Virus record (IMG/VR): IMGVR_UViG_3300048590_000506
Location: 1-30,734 of that record
DNA length: 30,734 bases
From: a virus
Strand: one strand, 5' to 3'
Below, piece by piece: positions 16,822 through 25,395 of the stretch. The translations under genes were made by a program, and so were the position numbers. The stretch's first letter is position 1; each line of letters begins with the position of its first letter. The notes under the pieces were generated by a model that saw only the letters and a program-made list of their open reading frames with translations, searched no databases and had not been told where the DNA came from.

Positions 16822-18054
16822 TTATGAGAACCATGATGTAGGTTCTTCTTTTTCCTTACTTGATTTAACTGAGGATTTCTTTGTTTGTCTGGCTAATTCT
16901 TCAAAAAGAGCGTCTGATTTTTTAGACATTCCTGCTTTTTGAATTGTTGATAGAGTAGGGTCCTTTTCTAAAGTTTTTAGCAAAAGGGCTACTTTAACTT
17001 TAAGTTCGTGATTTTCAGGTCTCTTAAGATCTAAGATCTTTTTATCAAACTCTGTTAAAGTCTCTCCAGATGGTGTCTTATATTTATCCACCAAAAGAAA
17101 TTCTTGTAGTTCTTGTGCTAATTTAGTATTGACAGGGATACCGTCAAATTCTTTAGTTTTTAGCTTATTTTGTAAAACAGTATTTACATTGTTAACATAC
17201 TGTTGTTTAAAAGCTGCTTGATCTTTTAATCTTTTTTCACTATCTTGTTCTAATTGAGCGATTTTAGCAGCTTCCTTCTTAATTAGAACTTTATGGTACT
17301 TCTGAGCGACTTGCTCTAAATCTCCATAGTTTTTAAGTCTTTCAACCTCTGTAAGAACATCTTCTTGTTCAAGTCCTTGATCTAATAGAGTTTGTTTTAT
17401 TACTTGAATTTGATTATCCTCCTTAGAGAGATCTAATTCTGAGAAATTTTCAATTTTATTGTACGTTTCAAAATAGTCTTTTGGATGTACACCTTTTACA
17501 TATATGGCTTCGAACGCATGTTGATAATCTTCTCCAAACTGATTTAGAAAGGAGTTAATTTTTTGCATTGCTGTTTTTTCTCCTTCGTATTTGAACCTTT
17601 CGAGAAAATCCTCAGGAGATTCAATTTTCACATCTTCCTCATCTTCATCTAAAGAGAAAACCCCTAGTTTCAGAAGGTCTTTAGCTAAAGCTCCAAATTT
17701 GTTATTTGTAGGTTCTTCTTCTTTAGTTTTAGAAGAATCGTCTACAGTTTCTTCTTTTTTAGTTTCTTTTGAAGGATCTTCTTTCTCCTCATCTTCCTGT
17801 AGAAGATCTAAAATAGGATTAGTTTCTTCTTTAACTTCTTCTTCTTTAGTAGAAGTAGTTTTTTGTTCTTCTTTCTTAGGTTTTTCTTCCTTTTTAGGTT
17901 CTTCTTTCTTAATCTCTTCAACCTTTTCAGGGGAAGCAGAAACTGTTTCTGAACCCAATAAATCAGTAATTATAGATTGATCTCCTAATAGTGATGTCTC
18001 CTCGATACTGAAATCAGTAAATGATGTTGAGGAACCTTCTTTGTTCTCAGCCAT
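16822..18054 (-). CDS. Head scaffolding protein candidate, 410 aa
   Basis: A highly charged protein. After a Ser/Thr-rich start (MAENKEGSSTSFTDFSIEE) come about 100 residues of nearly pure Lys/Glu/Pro/Ser (from KVEEIKKEEPKKEEKPKKEE), then an acidic linker and a long helical region (about 170-380) with coiled-coil character (KEAAKIAQLEQDSEKRLKDQ). The end is Lys/Ser-rich (TKKSSVKSSKEKEEPTSW). Length, charge, helices and position directly before MCP fit a scaffold, which fills the procapsid and is lost on maturation. Capsid cargo protein is an alternative. A promoter match lies 30 nt upstream, so scaffold and MCP may form a separate high-level transcript. Confidence 0.65.
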   Translation of the reverse strand: MAENKEGSSTSFTDFSIEETSLLGDQSIITDLLGSETVSASPEKVEEIKKEEPKKEEKPKKEEQKTTSTKEEEVKEETNPILDLLQEDEEKEDPSKETKKEETVDDSSKTKEEEPTNNKFGALAKDLLKLGVFSLDEDEEDVKIESPEDFLERFKYEGEKTAMQKINSFLNQFGEDYQHAFEAIYVKGVHPKDYFETYNKIENFSELDLSKEDNQIQVIKQTLLDQGLEQEDVLTEVERLKNYGDLEQVAQKYHKVLIKKEAAKIAQLEQDSEKRLKDQAAFKQQYVNNVNTVLQNKLKTKEFDGIPVNTKLAQELQEFLLVDKYKTPSGETLTEFDKKILDLKRPENHELKVKVALLLKTLEKDPTLSTIQKAGMSKKSDALFEELARQTKKSSVKSSKEKEEPTSWFS

Positions 18055-18083
18055 ATGTAGTTATTTTAATTGGTTTTCGGGTA

Positions 18084-18114
18084 TAAAAGTAAAATTATAA
18101 TTTGGATAATACAA
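18084..18114 (-). promoter_or_regulatory. Probable promoter for scaffold-MCP transcript
   Basis: On the minus strand TTG (18114-18112) is followed after 20 nt by TACTTTTA (18091-18084), one mismatch from TAnnTTTG. It sits in the only sizeable gap of the head module (18055-18141), 29 nt before the scaffold ATG. Confidence 0.5.
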
Positions 18115-18141
18115 GAAAAAACATACATTTATAGGTTTTTT

Positions 18142-18570
18142 TCACGATAATATAGCATTAACTTTCGCTCTCTTTAAAGATTTATTATATTTATTGATTA
18201 TTCTGTGAGCTTTATCTATGATATTTTCTAAGTAATAGCACTCCATTTCATCATTACTTAGTGATAATTTATAACCATGCCAAGAAAATAATATATTTAT
18301 AAGATGTTTTACTTCATGTGCTATTTCTCCAGGTTTTGCATTATATTTAAAAAACAACATATATTTACGTCTACCTTCTTCAGTTTCATAAGCATAGGTA
18401 TAAGCTCTTATATATTTTTTCTCACTTTCTAAAACTATTGTTTCCGAAGTTTTATCCTCAGCATAATCAATACCTTCTCTTACTGTTTTTCCCACAAATA
18501 CCCATATATTTGCTTTAAACACAGGTAAGTTAAATTTATGAAAAAGTAATGTTGGTTTTACAAATTTCAT
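18142..18570 (-). CDS. HExxH metallopeptidase-like phage protein, 142 aa
   Basis: A small protein with a zincin signature, AHEVKHLIN, giving HEVKH at residues 85-89; downstream acidic residues (E108, E110, E115 in NDEMECYYLENII) could supply the third metal ligand. Small HExxH proteins of this kind occur in virion clusters of many phages; I know of no established substrate. Its position between portal and scaffold is where many phages place a prohead protease, so cleavage of scaffold or another head protein is possible. It is not the usual ClpP-like or herpes-like prohead protease. The ATG overlaps the portal stop (ATGA). No signal peptide is seen. Confidence 0.65.
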   Translation of the reverse strand: MKFVKPTLLFHKFNLPVFKANIWVFVGKTVREGIDYAEDKTSETIVLESEKKYIRAYTYAYETEEGRRKYMLFFKYNAKPGEIAHEVKHLINILFSWHGYKLSLSNDEMECYYLENIIDKAHRIINKYNKSLKRAKVNAILS

Positions 18571-21173
18571 TTTTTCTTAGGTTTAGCCTTCTGCTGTTTT
18601 GATCTGTTTTTGGCGTTAATTTTGGCGATTTGGAGGTCATTGTTCATATTCTCCCTAGCAACCTGAAGTTTCTCTCTTTCAAGTTTCATCTTATCTTCTG
18701 ATAACTTATACTTGTTTTGAATATCTAAAAGTTTAGATTGATGAGCTTTAGTCACCTTATCTTTTTCTAGGGATAGTTTATTAGCTTCATAGAGATCTGG
18801 TATTTCATTACTGTTAGAGTCCTCTCCTTCTACTTTACCAAAACCTAATGCTGAAATTATAGCAACTTCTTTCTTATTTACCCTATCCAGCTCTTTTTCA
18901 TAAGATTCGTGTGCTCTGTCTAGTTCATTCTCGTAAGCTAATTGTTCAGCTTGTTTTTGTGCTATCTGAGCTTGTTGATCTATCTTTTGTTGTTCTATTT
19001 GTTGATTTTGAGCTATAATTTCCTCTTGTTTGTCTCTTAATACTTTAAAGACCTTTTCCATTTGTCTAATAGAATCTGTAGAATAAAGAGCTATTACATC
19101 ATGGAAAGAACCTCCATTTTGAAGTAATGGATGAGCTAAACTACGAATTTCTTCAAATAACCTCTTGTCTTCTGGTCTATTAGTAGGAAATACCTTCAAA
19201 TCTCTTAATTTAAGATCTGATCCATTTACCTGCACAAAAGCAGAGGTACCTTTAGAATTTATATAGGAAAGAGTTGATAATGGTTTATGACTTTCTATAT
19301 ATAATGAAGCATCTATGATAGCTTGATATAATTGCCCTAATACATACTCATGTGCTACAAATAAGGGTTCTGTTTGAGCATAAGATTGTTGTAAATTAGA
19401 CTGTGTAGCTGTTGCTGTTGCAGATGGAGCTGATGTACCCAATCTTTCTCTATTCATACCTACAAGTTCCCAACATTGAGATTTTAACCAATCAGCCATA
19501 TTTATACGGGCTGTCATTTCATTACTTCTTGTAAGATCTATGTTTTTAGCAATTGTAGTATTGCTCATTGGAGCTTTAGTATTCTCAGGACTGTCATCAT
19601 CAAAACTGATACCTCTTTCTTTAGCTTCTAACATCCACATATCTACAGCATCTTGATCATCCCCATCTTTCAATTTAGGAATTCTCCTGATATTTATATT
19701 GGCAATGTTACCTATTTCTTTTTCAAGAAGTTGATAAAGTTGATTTAAACATATGTTATATAAAACCTGAAAAGGCTTCATCATATCAATAATAGACTTA
19801 GCCTCCGTATTCTTTATCTCAAAGTTTACTCCTATAATAGGACAGTAATTAAGAATCTTGAGTGGTTTAACATGATAAATATCTGGTCCTACTTTTATAC
19901 CTTGATACCATTGATTTATCCAACCCCACTCTATAGATATTTCAGAAGGAATAGTTCCTGATTTATAATTTTCATCTACTAGAATAGTTTGTTCATTACC
20001 TAGTTCATCTTCGTATATAACTTTACCTATTTTCTTTTTAGATATCCAGTATGCTTTTACCACTACATATTTATATCCGAAAGCTGAAACATTAGAAGAT
20101 AGACCTAAGAAATCTTGAAGACTATCATTGTTGTCCTTCATATTGGCTTCAGCCATTGCTCTTTCCTGAAGTATTAATGGATCATATGTGTCATATTTTA
20201 CACTGTCCCATCCCGGTTTTACATTTGGATCAAATAAGTTCGATTCCCTTACATTTATAAGACCAAAGTTTTCTACACCTTTTCTTAAATGATCTATTTC
20301 TTCTTTTGTGAGATCTGGTACATTTTCGATAATTTCAGAAATTTCCATTACATTTACAGTACCAGCAGCATATGCACCTCTAGCTCTCCCTGTAGGGTCT
20401 GATGTGAACTTACGATCGGGTGTTGTAAGATGCCATACATTTTTTGGATTCTCTACAACTACATTATATCCTAATTTTGAATTATCTTCGTATATATGAT
20501 AATACTCTCTTGCAGAGATGGAAAGATCTCTGAAAGCATCTTCGCTCATCTCCTTTATATTAAAATCAGCTTTTTGACAAGTGAGAATGTGATTTCCCCA
20601 TTTTTCAGCTTTTGATGTATAACTTTCAATTTCATCCTTAACTTCCTCAAGGGTTAATTGTTCTATTTCTTCATCACTTATTTCTTGTCCTTGTAAAGCT
20701 AAAGTTTCTTGTATTTTAATTCTTGCTTCCGTTAAAATATATTCATTCAGCAATTGAGTTTTATAATCTAATTCTTCAGATTTACTATCATCATCAAATG
20801 CTTTTACTTTATAATCATCAGGTCTTTTAGTAAGTTCCCCAACTAATTCATTTAATGGAGTTGTTATAATTGAATAATGTTTTACATATGCTGGTAAACC
20901 CATATCCTTCGTAAGGATTTCTGTAAAACTCTTAACTTCTTCTTCCATATAAAAGTCCTCTTGATGGAGGATTCCTTTTACAAGGTCGTAATTTTTAACA
21001 AAGGTTTCTCTATTTTTTACATATTCTGCATACCCTTTATTCGAGAAATAATCCATAGCTCCTTTAATCCAATCAGGATTTTCTTTCTCTTTTTCAGTTT
21101 TAAACTGATCGGGAAACTGTATATGAAAAGGATACTTGTTAGCATCCTCTTTAATGTGCTTAATTATAGCCAT
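18567..21173 (-). CDS. Portal protein, 868 aa
   Basis: Portal of the crAss-like type, the dodecameric ring at the capsid vertex through which DNA enters and leaves. It starts MAIIKHIKEDANKYPFHIQF. The segment VKHYSIITTPLNELVGELTK (about 97-116) and the region GWDSVKYDTYDPLILQERAM (about 317-336) lie in a body of alternating helix and strand. A motif-rich stretch SQCWELVGMNRERLGTSAPS (about 566-585) precedes a Thr/Gln-rich helix, which resembles the 'MG' region of portals of this group. The last 150 residues are a long Gln/Glu/Lys coiled coil, probably the crown or barrel inside the head. It lies directly between terL (0-nt gap) and the HExxH gene (ATGA overlap). Confidence 0.88.
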   Translation of the reverse strand: MAIIKHIKEDANKYPFHIQFPDQFKTEKEKENPDWIKGAMDYFSNKGYAEYVKNRETFVKNYDLVKGILHQEDFYMEEEVKSFTEILTKDMGLPAYVKHYSIITTPLNELVGELTKRPDDYKVKAFDDDSKSEELDYKTQLLNEYILTEARIKIQETLALQGQEISDEEIEQLTLEEVKDEIESYTSKAEKWGNHILTCQKADFNIKEMSEDAFRDLSISAREYYHIYEDNSKLGYNVVVENPKNVWHLTTPDRKFTSDPTGRARGAYAAGTVNVMEISEIIENVPDLTKEEIDHLRKGVENFGLINVRESNLFDPNVKPGWDSVKYDTYDPLILQERAMAEANMKDNNDSLQDFLGLSSNVSAFGYKYVVVKAYWISKKKIGKVIYEDELGNEQTILVDENYKSGTIPSEISIEWGWINQWYQGIKVGPDIYHVKPLKILNYCPIIGVNFEIKNTEAKSIIDMMKPFQVLYNICLNQLYQLLEKEIGNIANINIRRIPKLKDGDDQDAVDMWMLEAKERGISFDDDSPENTKAPMSNTTIAKNIDLTRSNEMTARINMADWLKSQCWELVGMNRERLGTSAPSATATATQSNLQQSYAQTEPLFVAHEYVLGQLYQAIIDASLYIESHKPLSTLSYINSKGTSAFVQVNGSDLKLRDLKVFPTNRPEDKRLFEEIRSLAHPLLQNGGSFHDVIALYSTDSIRQMEKVFKVLRDKQEEIIAQNQQIEQQKIDQQAQIAQKQAEQLAYENELDRAHESYEKELDRVNKKEVAIISALGFGKVEGEDSNSNEIPDLYEANKLSLEKDKVTKAHQSKLLDIQNKYKLSEDKMKLEREKLQVARENMNNDLQIAKINAKNRSKQQKAKPKKK

Positions 21174-23210
21174 TTATCTAAATATTTTAATTTTTTTATT
21201 TCTGAGTGTAGACGGAGTGCTTGTAAATAAAGGAGGTCTTTTATTCTTACTAGTGTATATTGATTTAACTCTTTCATCAGAATCCGAACCTACTTTTCCA
21301 TATATAGGGTCCATTTTCATAGCTAGTGCGATGGCTAATTCTGCTGCAATAACCCTATCATAATTACCCTCCTCATCATTATATTGAATAATTTCTTCTA
21401 ATAATAAAGGATCTAAAATTCTTTTAACTCCTAATATTTGATTTTTTATATTACCTTCTTCATCTCTTTCTATTACTAATTCTTCTTCTAAGTATTTTTT
21501 CAAACAAGAATGAAGAAAATCCCTTATTTTACCAGCAGATCTATGTATTCCATATTCTCTGGAAACAGTAGTATTAGGTACTATATCTTTTAACCATTGG
21601 GGTTGTTTTTCTAGATAATGAGCATCTCCTTTTGCAATCATATAATCTATAAAGGAAATTTCATCATTTTCGCATAATGTTCTTGCATTATAATATTTTA
21701 TAAGAAGTCTTGCTTGTTCTTCCCATTTTTCTTTTTTATCAGGTCTCGCACAATAAGAGGCTACAAACATATCTTGATATTTATCTCCTGTTATTTCGTG
21801 CATTCTTTTATATATAAACACACTACCTAGTGAAGAACTATATTCTGATTTACCTTGTCTATAAGGGTCAACTCCCGCAACATATAAACCATAAGGAGGA
21901 GACTCCATAGGGAATTCATATATAACTACTGGAGCATCTTTAGAATCATTTGGTTTTAAAGGAAAATTAGATATTGGTAACTTATCTGTAAATTCATGCT
22001 TAATCTCAGTATCATCAGCATATAATATTACAGGTGTACCGTTCCTACCTTCATTTAACAATCTTATTTTTTGCCTTTTAGCACTCTCTATATCAAAAAT
22101 ATTATCAGAATTAGAAAGAAAACATTCCTCTATCGTAAGAGGGTGATACATGACTTTTTTAAGGTATACTGTACCATCTGGATTTTTTCTAGCTGACTCT
22201 CTCTCTTTTTCAATTAATTTTAAAGCTTTTTCTTTGTTAGAAACTTTTATTTCTAATTTAGATAATTCAGGATAATTACCCTCAGGTAGTCTACCTTCTT
22301 TTATTAAATATTTATCTAATGTAGTGTTTTCTTTGCAGTCTTGTCTATAAACTCCTGATAGGAAGAGACAAGTCTCCTTACCAGTAGCTTCGTCTTTGAA
22401 AGGTAAGAAATCATTCGCTCTCGGATTTAAAAAGAAGTTTTCAGCATCTTTACCATTATCGAAACTTCCTCCAGTACCAACTAATATAGGAATAGCTCTC
22501 CATCCAAATTCTCCCTTCATGGCAGGAACGCCCGCTTCAAATGCTTGAGCAAAAGCATATTTCCCTACTTCGTCCATTATAAAAGACTTAGCAGTAGTAC
22601 CCGCTGATACTTCGGTATTATGACCATCTTTAGCATTTCTAATGACTATATATGACCATATTTCATCTTCCCCATCTGGTTTCTTATACCCTAATCTAAT
22701 CTGATTAGACCTCCATGTTTTATCTAATCTAGGAATATTCAAACCTGACCATACTTTTTTTAGTCCGAAATCAACTTTATCTTTTAACAAAGATAGGTCA
22801 TTATCATTACCACATACTATTACATTTTGAGTAAGTTTAAACATTATGGCATTCATACCAAAAAAAGAAGCCTCCATCTCACTTTTTCCACCTTGACGAA
22901 GACCTATCTCCATATAGCCTAATTGTTGCACTCTACATTTTTCAAGTGCTTCTGCTCGTATCCATTCATTATCTCTTAACTTAGGTCTGGATTCTTCACG
23001 TACTATATTACCATGTTTATCTTTTGAATCTATACGAATCCACCAATGATTTAAATGCCAGTATAACCATCCAGAAATATGAACACCGTTAATATTAACC
23101 CCTCCTTTAATTTTCTCTTCTTCCCAATTAATAAGTTGTTGAAACTCCTCTGTCCCTGGAGGGGGGAGTTTTTTCATATTACAAAAAAATTCTGTAGTTT
23201 TAATTTCCAT
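21174..23210 (-). CDS. terL: Terminase large subunit (TerL), 678 aa
   Basis: The packaging motor. The ATPase domain shows a full Walker A, GLRQGGKS at residues 103-110, and a Walker B, SFIMDE with D213 and E214 as metal-binding and catalytic acids. The C-terminal RNase H-like nuclease shows its acidic residues: D448 in YVAGVDPYRQG, E514 in TLCENDEISF, and D618 in NYDRVIAAELAIA. It cuts concatemers and drives DNA into the procapsid through the portal encoded immediately downstream with no gap. The length is normal for the group. The ATG at 23210 is preceded by a 32-nt leader made almost wholly of TGTCCAA repeats. Confidence 0.95.
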   Translation of the reverse strand: MEIKTTEFFCNMKKLPPPGTEEFQQLINWEEEKIKGGVNINGVHISGWLYWHLNHWWIRIDSKDKHGNIVREESRPKLRDNEWIRAEALEKCRVQQLGYMEIGLRQGGKSEMEASFFGMNAIMFKLTQNVIVCGNDNDLSLLKDKVDFGLKKVWSGLNIPRLDKTWRSNQIRLGYKKPDGEDEIWSYIVIRNAKDGHNTEVSAGTTAKSFIMDEVGKYAFAQAFEAGVPAMKGEFGWRAIPILVGTGGSFDNGKDAENFFLNPRANDFLPFKDEATGKETCLFLSGVYRQDCKENTTLDKYLIKEGRLPEGNYPELSKLEIKVSNKEKALKLIEKERESARKNPDGTVYLKKVMYHPLTIEECFLSNSDNIFDIESAKRQKIRLLNEGRNGTPVILYADDTEIKHEFTDKLPISNFPLKPNDSKDAPVVIYEFPMESPPYGLYVAGVDPYRQGKSEYSSSLGSVFIYKRMHEITGDKYQDMFVASYCARPDKKEKWEEQARLLIKYYNARTLCENDEISFIDYMIAKGDAHYLEKQPQWLKDIVPNTTVSREYGIHRSAGKIRDFLHSCLKKYLEEELVIERDEEGNIKNQILGVKRILDPLLLEEIIQYNDEEGNYDRVIAAELAIALAMKMDPIYGKVGSDSDERVKSIYTSKNKRPPLFTSTPSTLRNKKIKIFR

Positions 23211-23241
23211 AGTTGGACATTTAGTTGGACATTATGTCCAA
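23211..23241 (-). repeat. TGTCCAA repeat and palindrome in terL leader
   Basis: On the plus strand AGTTGGACATT occurs twice (23211-23221 and 23223-23233), and the second copy forms a palindrome TTGGACA-tta-TGTCCAA (23225-23241). These bases fill the space between the upstream stop and the terL ATG. It could be an operator, a translational control hairpin or a terminase recognition site; the sequence alone does not decide. Confidence 0.75.
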
Positions 23242-23242
23242 C

Positions 23243-23548
23243 CTACTGCATTCTATGAGGAACTGTTCCTGATCCTCTTGCCTCTTTTTTAACTTCTTCT
23301 TTTTCTCTCATAGCATCTACTTCTTTTAGTAAAGCTAAATAATTTTTCATTGTTTCTTGAATAAATTTACCTTGTTGTTCAATAGACGCAATCACCATAG
23401 GTAACATCCCCCCTTTTGCTGTAGATTTCCATTCTATACGGTCCTTTAGTTCATTTATAGGGTTTGCATCTACATAAGCTCTCCAGCTTTTTAATTGCTC
23501 TTCTGCCCAACTAAGTTCTATATCTATAAAAGTCTGCTTCTTAGCCAT
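23243..23548 (-). CDS. Terminase small subunit candidate, 101 aa
   Basis: A small helical protein: DIELSWAEEQLKSWRAYVDA, a short basic linker, then PMVIASIEQQGKFIQETMKN and a charged C-terminal helix ending in a flexible GSGTVPHRMQ. It is the gene directly before terL, the classic TerS position, and its length fits an oligomerising TerS core. No clear helix-turn-helix is visible, so it may be a TerS lacking a DNA-binding domain, or an unrelated packaging accessory. It overlaps the previous gene by TAATG. Confidence 0.5.
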   Translation of the reverse strand: MAKKQTFIDIELSWAEEQLKSWRAYVDANPINELKDRIEWKSTAKGGMLPMVIASIEQQGKFIQETMKNYLALLKEVDAMREKEEVKKEARGSGTVPHRMQ

Positions 23549-23844
23549 TAGTAATCATTTAGTTCATCATCATCTAGGGATGATATATCCTTCAAGTTCA
23601 TACCATCTTTTATAATTTGTTCAAGTTCTTCATCGTTTGTTTCGCGATGAACGTCCATTTCTAATGTTGCTTTATATTTAGTAAAAGCGTAAAGTACTTC
23701 TTTATCTGGTAGTCCCCATATATCTCCATAATCATCGAGAGCTGTTGATATGTGTTTTCCTATATTACAATTAGGGTATTCTTTTTTAAGTTCCATTAGA
23801 ATACCTATTATTTCAATATAATAGTTTGGTTTTATTTTTTTCAT
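23548..23844 (-). CDS. Hypothetical protein, 98 aa
   Basis: A small protein with a helical body (YYIEIIGILMELKKEYPN; HISTALDDYGDIWGLPDKEV) and a strongly acidic C-terminus (SSLDDDELNDY). The spacing recalls small phage proteins that bind a partner through an acidic tail. It is not recognised. It is coupled by TAATG overlap to the TerS candidate and follows the 61-aa gene by 1 nt, so it belongs to the packaging pre-region. Confidence 0.65.
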   Translation of the reverse strand: MKKIKPNYYIEIIGILMELKKEYPNCNIGKHISTALDDYGDIWGLPDKEVLYAFTKYKATLEMDVHRETNDEELEQIIKDGMNLKDISSLDDDELNDY

Positions 23845-23845
23845 T

Positions 23846-24031
23846 TTATACCTTAGTTAATAGTCCATTATATTGAGCACACATCTCTGTTAATGAAGGT
23901 TTTATAATGGATTTAAGAAGTTTTTCAAGTTGTTCGTTTGCTTCTTTTTTTACTTCAGGAGAAACTCCTTCAGTTCCAATAAGTGCTCCTAGTACCTGAA
24001 TAAAGGGTATGGTGAATTCTATCTGTCTCAT
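23846..24031 (-). CDS. Hypothetical protein, 61 aa
   Basis: MRQIEFTIPFIQVLGALIGT is followed by a helical, mildly amphipathic second half (VKKEANEQLEKLLKSIIKPS). The N-terminal hydrophobic run is short and broken by polar residues, so a membrane segment is doubtful. Its ATG overlaps the stop of the 80-aa gene as ATGA. No function is assigned. Confidence 0.6.
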   Translation of the reverse strand: MRQIEFTIPFIQVLGALIGTEGVSPEVKKEANEQLEKLLKSIIKPSLTEMCAQYNGLLTKV

Positions 24032-24270
24032 AGTAGGTTTTTAATATCTTTATCTGTTAATGTAGTTTTTTCTTCTGTGAAATATTCTTCAAAATCTGGT
24101 AAATATTCATCATCTATATAATCTTTAGAAAAGAATAATCCGATAGTATCACCATCTTCATCATTAGAGCCATATAGATCAATAAAATTAACACCTTTAT
24201 CATAGACATCATTTAGAATGTCAATAAATGATTTTAGATCAATCTTTCTTATTCTGAATTCCTTTTCCAT
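24028..24270 (-). CDS. Acidic hypothetical protein, 80 aa
   Basis: A basic start (MEKEFRIRKIDLK) gives way to an acidic body with many Asp/Glu (YGSNDEDGDTIGLFFSKDY; EYLPDFEEYFTEEK). The overall negative charge could suit a DNA-mimic or protein-binding role, but this is only suggestive. It overlaps the zinc-binding gene by 32 nt and the next gene by 4 nt. Confidence 0.6.
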   Translation of the reverse strand: MEKEFRIRKIDLKSFIDILNDVYDKGVNFIDLYGSNDEDGDTIGLFFSKDYIDDEYLPDFEEYFTEEKTTLTDKDIKNLL

Positions 24271-24637
24271 ATTTAGTCCATTTTAAAGGTATTTTATTAT
24301 TAGGATGATCTTTATTCCAGGTTTCTATACCACAATTAGAACCAAGTCCTGAAGTTCTCATATTTATTCCACAACCACAGAATGAACAGTGATCATCCGT
24401 CCTATGCGTTTTATATTGATATCCAGCAAGTTCTTTAAATTCTTTAGAGGAAACCGCATTCTTGCTCATAAAAGGACAAGTCTGACAAATAATTCTTCTT
24501 CTTATAATTTCATCCTTTTCATCATCAGGTAAATTGTTTAGTTTTAACTGAACATTATTTACAACTGCTTCCACAATTTTAGCTGAATTAGGTAATCCTG
24601 CCGGTATCAACTTTAAGTATTCTCCAATTGCTGACAT
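24239..24637 (-). CDS. Zinc-binding phage protein, 132 aa
   Basis: It contains CQTCPFM (C51, C54) and HCSFCGCGI (C84, C87, C89) plus C102 in GSNCGIETW, enough ligands for one or two zinc sites. The ending WNKDHPNNKIPLKW is of a kind I recall from small zinc-ribbon proteins of Bacteroidota phages; the function is unknown. I start it at the ATG at 24637 (MSAIGEYLKL). A GTG at 24670 would add 11 Lys/Arg-rich residues but would deepen the overlap with the HU-like gene from 25 to 58 nt. Binding to nucleic acid is plausible given the ribbon. Confidence 0.65.
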   Translation of the reverse strand: MSAIGEYLKLIPAGLPNSAKIVEAVVNNVQLKLNNLPDDEKDEIIRRRIICQTCPFMSKNAVSSKEFKELAGYQYKTHRTDDHCSFCGCGINMRTSGLGSNCGIETWNKDHPNNKIPLKWTKYGKGIQNKKD

Positions 24638-24981
24638 TTTTCTATTTTTGGTTTTATTCCTTCCATCCACTTTAAAGTAGATTCTAACTTCATACTAATA
24701 CTTCTTCTTCGATCTTCTGTTAATTCAGGTTTCTCAAGTATCTCTCTAAAAACTCTTTCTTTTGAAAGGTGTTTCTCCCATTTTTTCTTAGCCTTCGATT
24801 CGTTGAATATAAATTTACCAAAACCCGATATCTCAATAGTATCGTGTTTCTTAGTTGCTTCATAAGCTCCTTCCATTTGGTGAACAACAATTGCATCTAT
24901 TGTTTTTACTGGAATATTTGTTTTTAAAGACATTACTCTAACCAAATAGTCTTTAGTACTCATAGATATTGGTTTATCCAT
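24613..24981 (-). CDS. HU/IHF-like DNA-binding protein, 122 aa
   Basis: An N-terminal helical pair (MSTKDYLVRVMSLKTNIPVK...AIVVHQMEGAYEA) leads to the HU-family turn ISGFGKFIF (GFGKF at residues 53-57) and a Lys-rich arm (NESKAKKKWEKHL). A further helical extension makes it longer than bacterial HU (about 90). crAss-like phages encode an IHF subunit-like protein of this sort near the late genes. It would bend or compact phage DNA during packaging or act at promoters. A start at the second ATG (24963) is equally possible; the first overlaps the upstream gene by 8 nt. Confidence 0.8.
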   Translation of the reverse strand: MDKPISMSTKDYLVRVMSLKTNIPVKTIDAIVVHQMEGAYEATKKHDTIEISGFGKFIFNESKAKKKWEKHLSKERVFREILEKPELTEDRRRSISMKLESTLKWMEGIKPKIEKCQQLENT

Positions 24982-25336
24982 TTCTGTAAAGATTTACCTG
25001 TAGAATTATATTTTTATCGAAATCTAGTAATATCTTAGGATTTACTTTAACCTTATTACTTTCTTTGATTAAAATCCCTAATTTTTTAAGCTTACTAACC
25101 ATATTATTAATGGTAGGAGCTGAAGAGTTATATAACTTACAAAATTCTTCTTTGTAGGTAAATGATGAAATATTACCTTTTATAGCAGCAAAGGCTATCA
25201 ATTGAATTTCTCTTTCTGTCAATTTTATTCTATTAATAGATGATAAAATAGAATAATACGTATAAGCTATATCAAGAGAATTACTTTCTTTCTTTTTTAG
25301 TTTCTGATATATAGTTGGTTGTTGTTGGTCTTCCAT
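24974..25336 (-). CDS. Winged-helix DNA-binding protein, 120 aa
   Basis: After a charged N-terminus comes a helical region (LTEREIQLIAFAAIKG, about 39-54). A recognisable helix-turn-helix follows (YKEEFCKLYNSSAPTINNMV, about 61-80), with a winged end KKLGILIKESNKVKVNPKIL. The arrangement is that of MarR or Penicillinase-repressor-like winged helices. As first gene of the long leftward unit with its own promoter, it may regulate late transcription; alternatively it could be the DNA-binding terminase small subunit. A Bacteroidota promoter ends 5 nt before its ATG, so its mRNA is probably leaderless. Confidence 0.7.
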   Translation of the reverse strand: MEDQQQPTIYQKLKKKESNSLDIAYTYYSILSSINRIKLTEREIQLIAFAAIKGNISSFTYKEEFCKLYNSSAPTINNMVSKLKKLGILIKESNKVKVNPKILLDFDKNIILQVNLYRNG

Positions 25337-25341
25337 AAGTG

Positions 25342-25374
25342 CAAATATACAATAATTTCTATAATTAACAAAAA
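25342..25374 (-). promoter_or_regulatory. Promoter of late leftward operon, likely leaderless
   Basis: On the minus strand TTG (25371-25369) is followed by 19 nt and TATATTTG (25349-25342), an exact match to the Bacteroidota consensus. Only CACTT separates it from the ATG at 25336, so transcription should start at or next to the A of the start codon. Confidence 0.8.
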
Positions 25375-25395
25375 TAATTTCAAATTAATGCCATA

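Noticed and set aside
17591-17980. Plus-strand 129-codon open frame
   Set aside because: It is the antisense of the Lys/Glu repeats in the scaffold gene and yields only Ser/Leu/Phe-rich low complexity.
24638-24670. GTG start giving 11 extra residues on the zinc-binding protein
   Set aside because: It would overlap the HU-like gene by 58 nt; the ATG at 24637 is simpler, though not proven.
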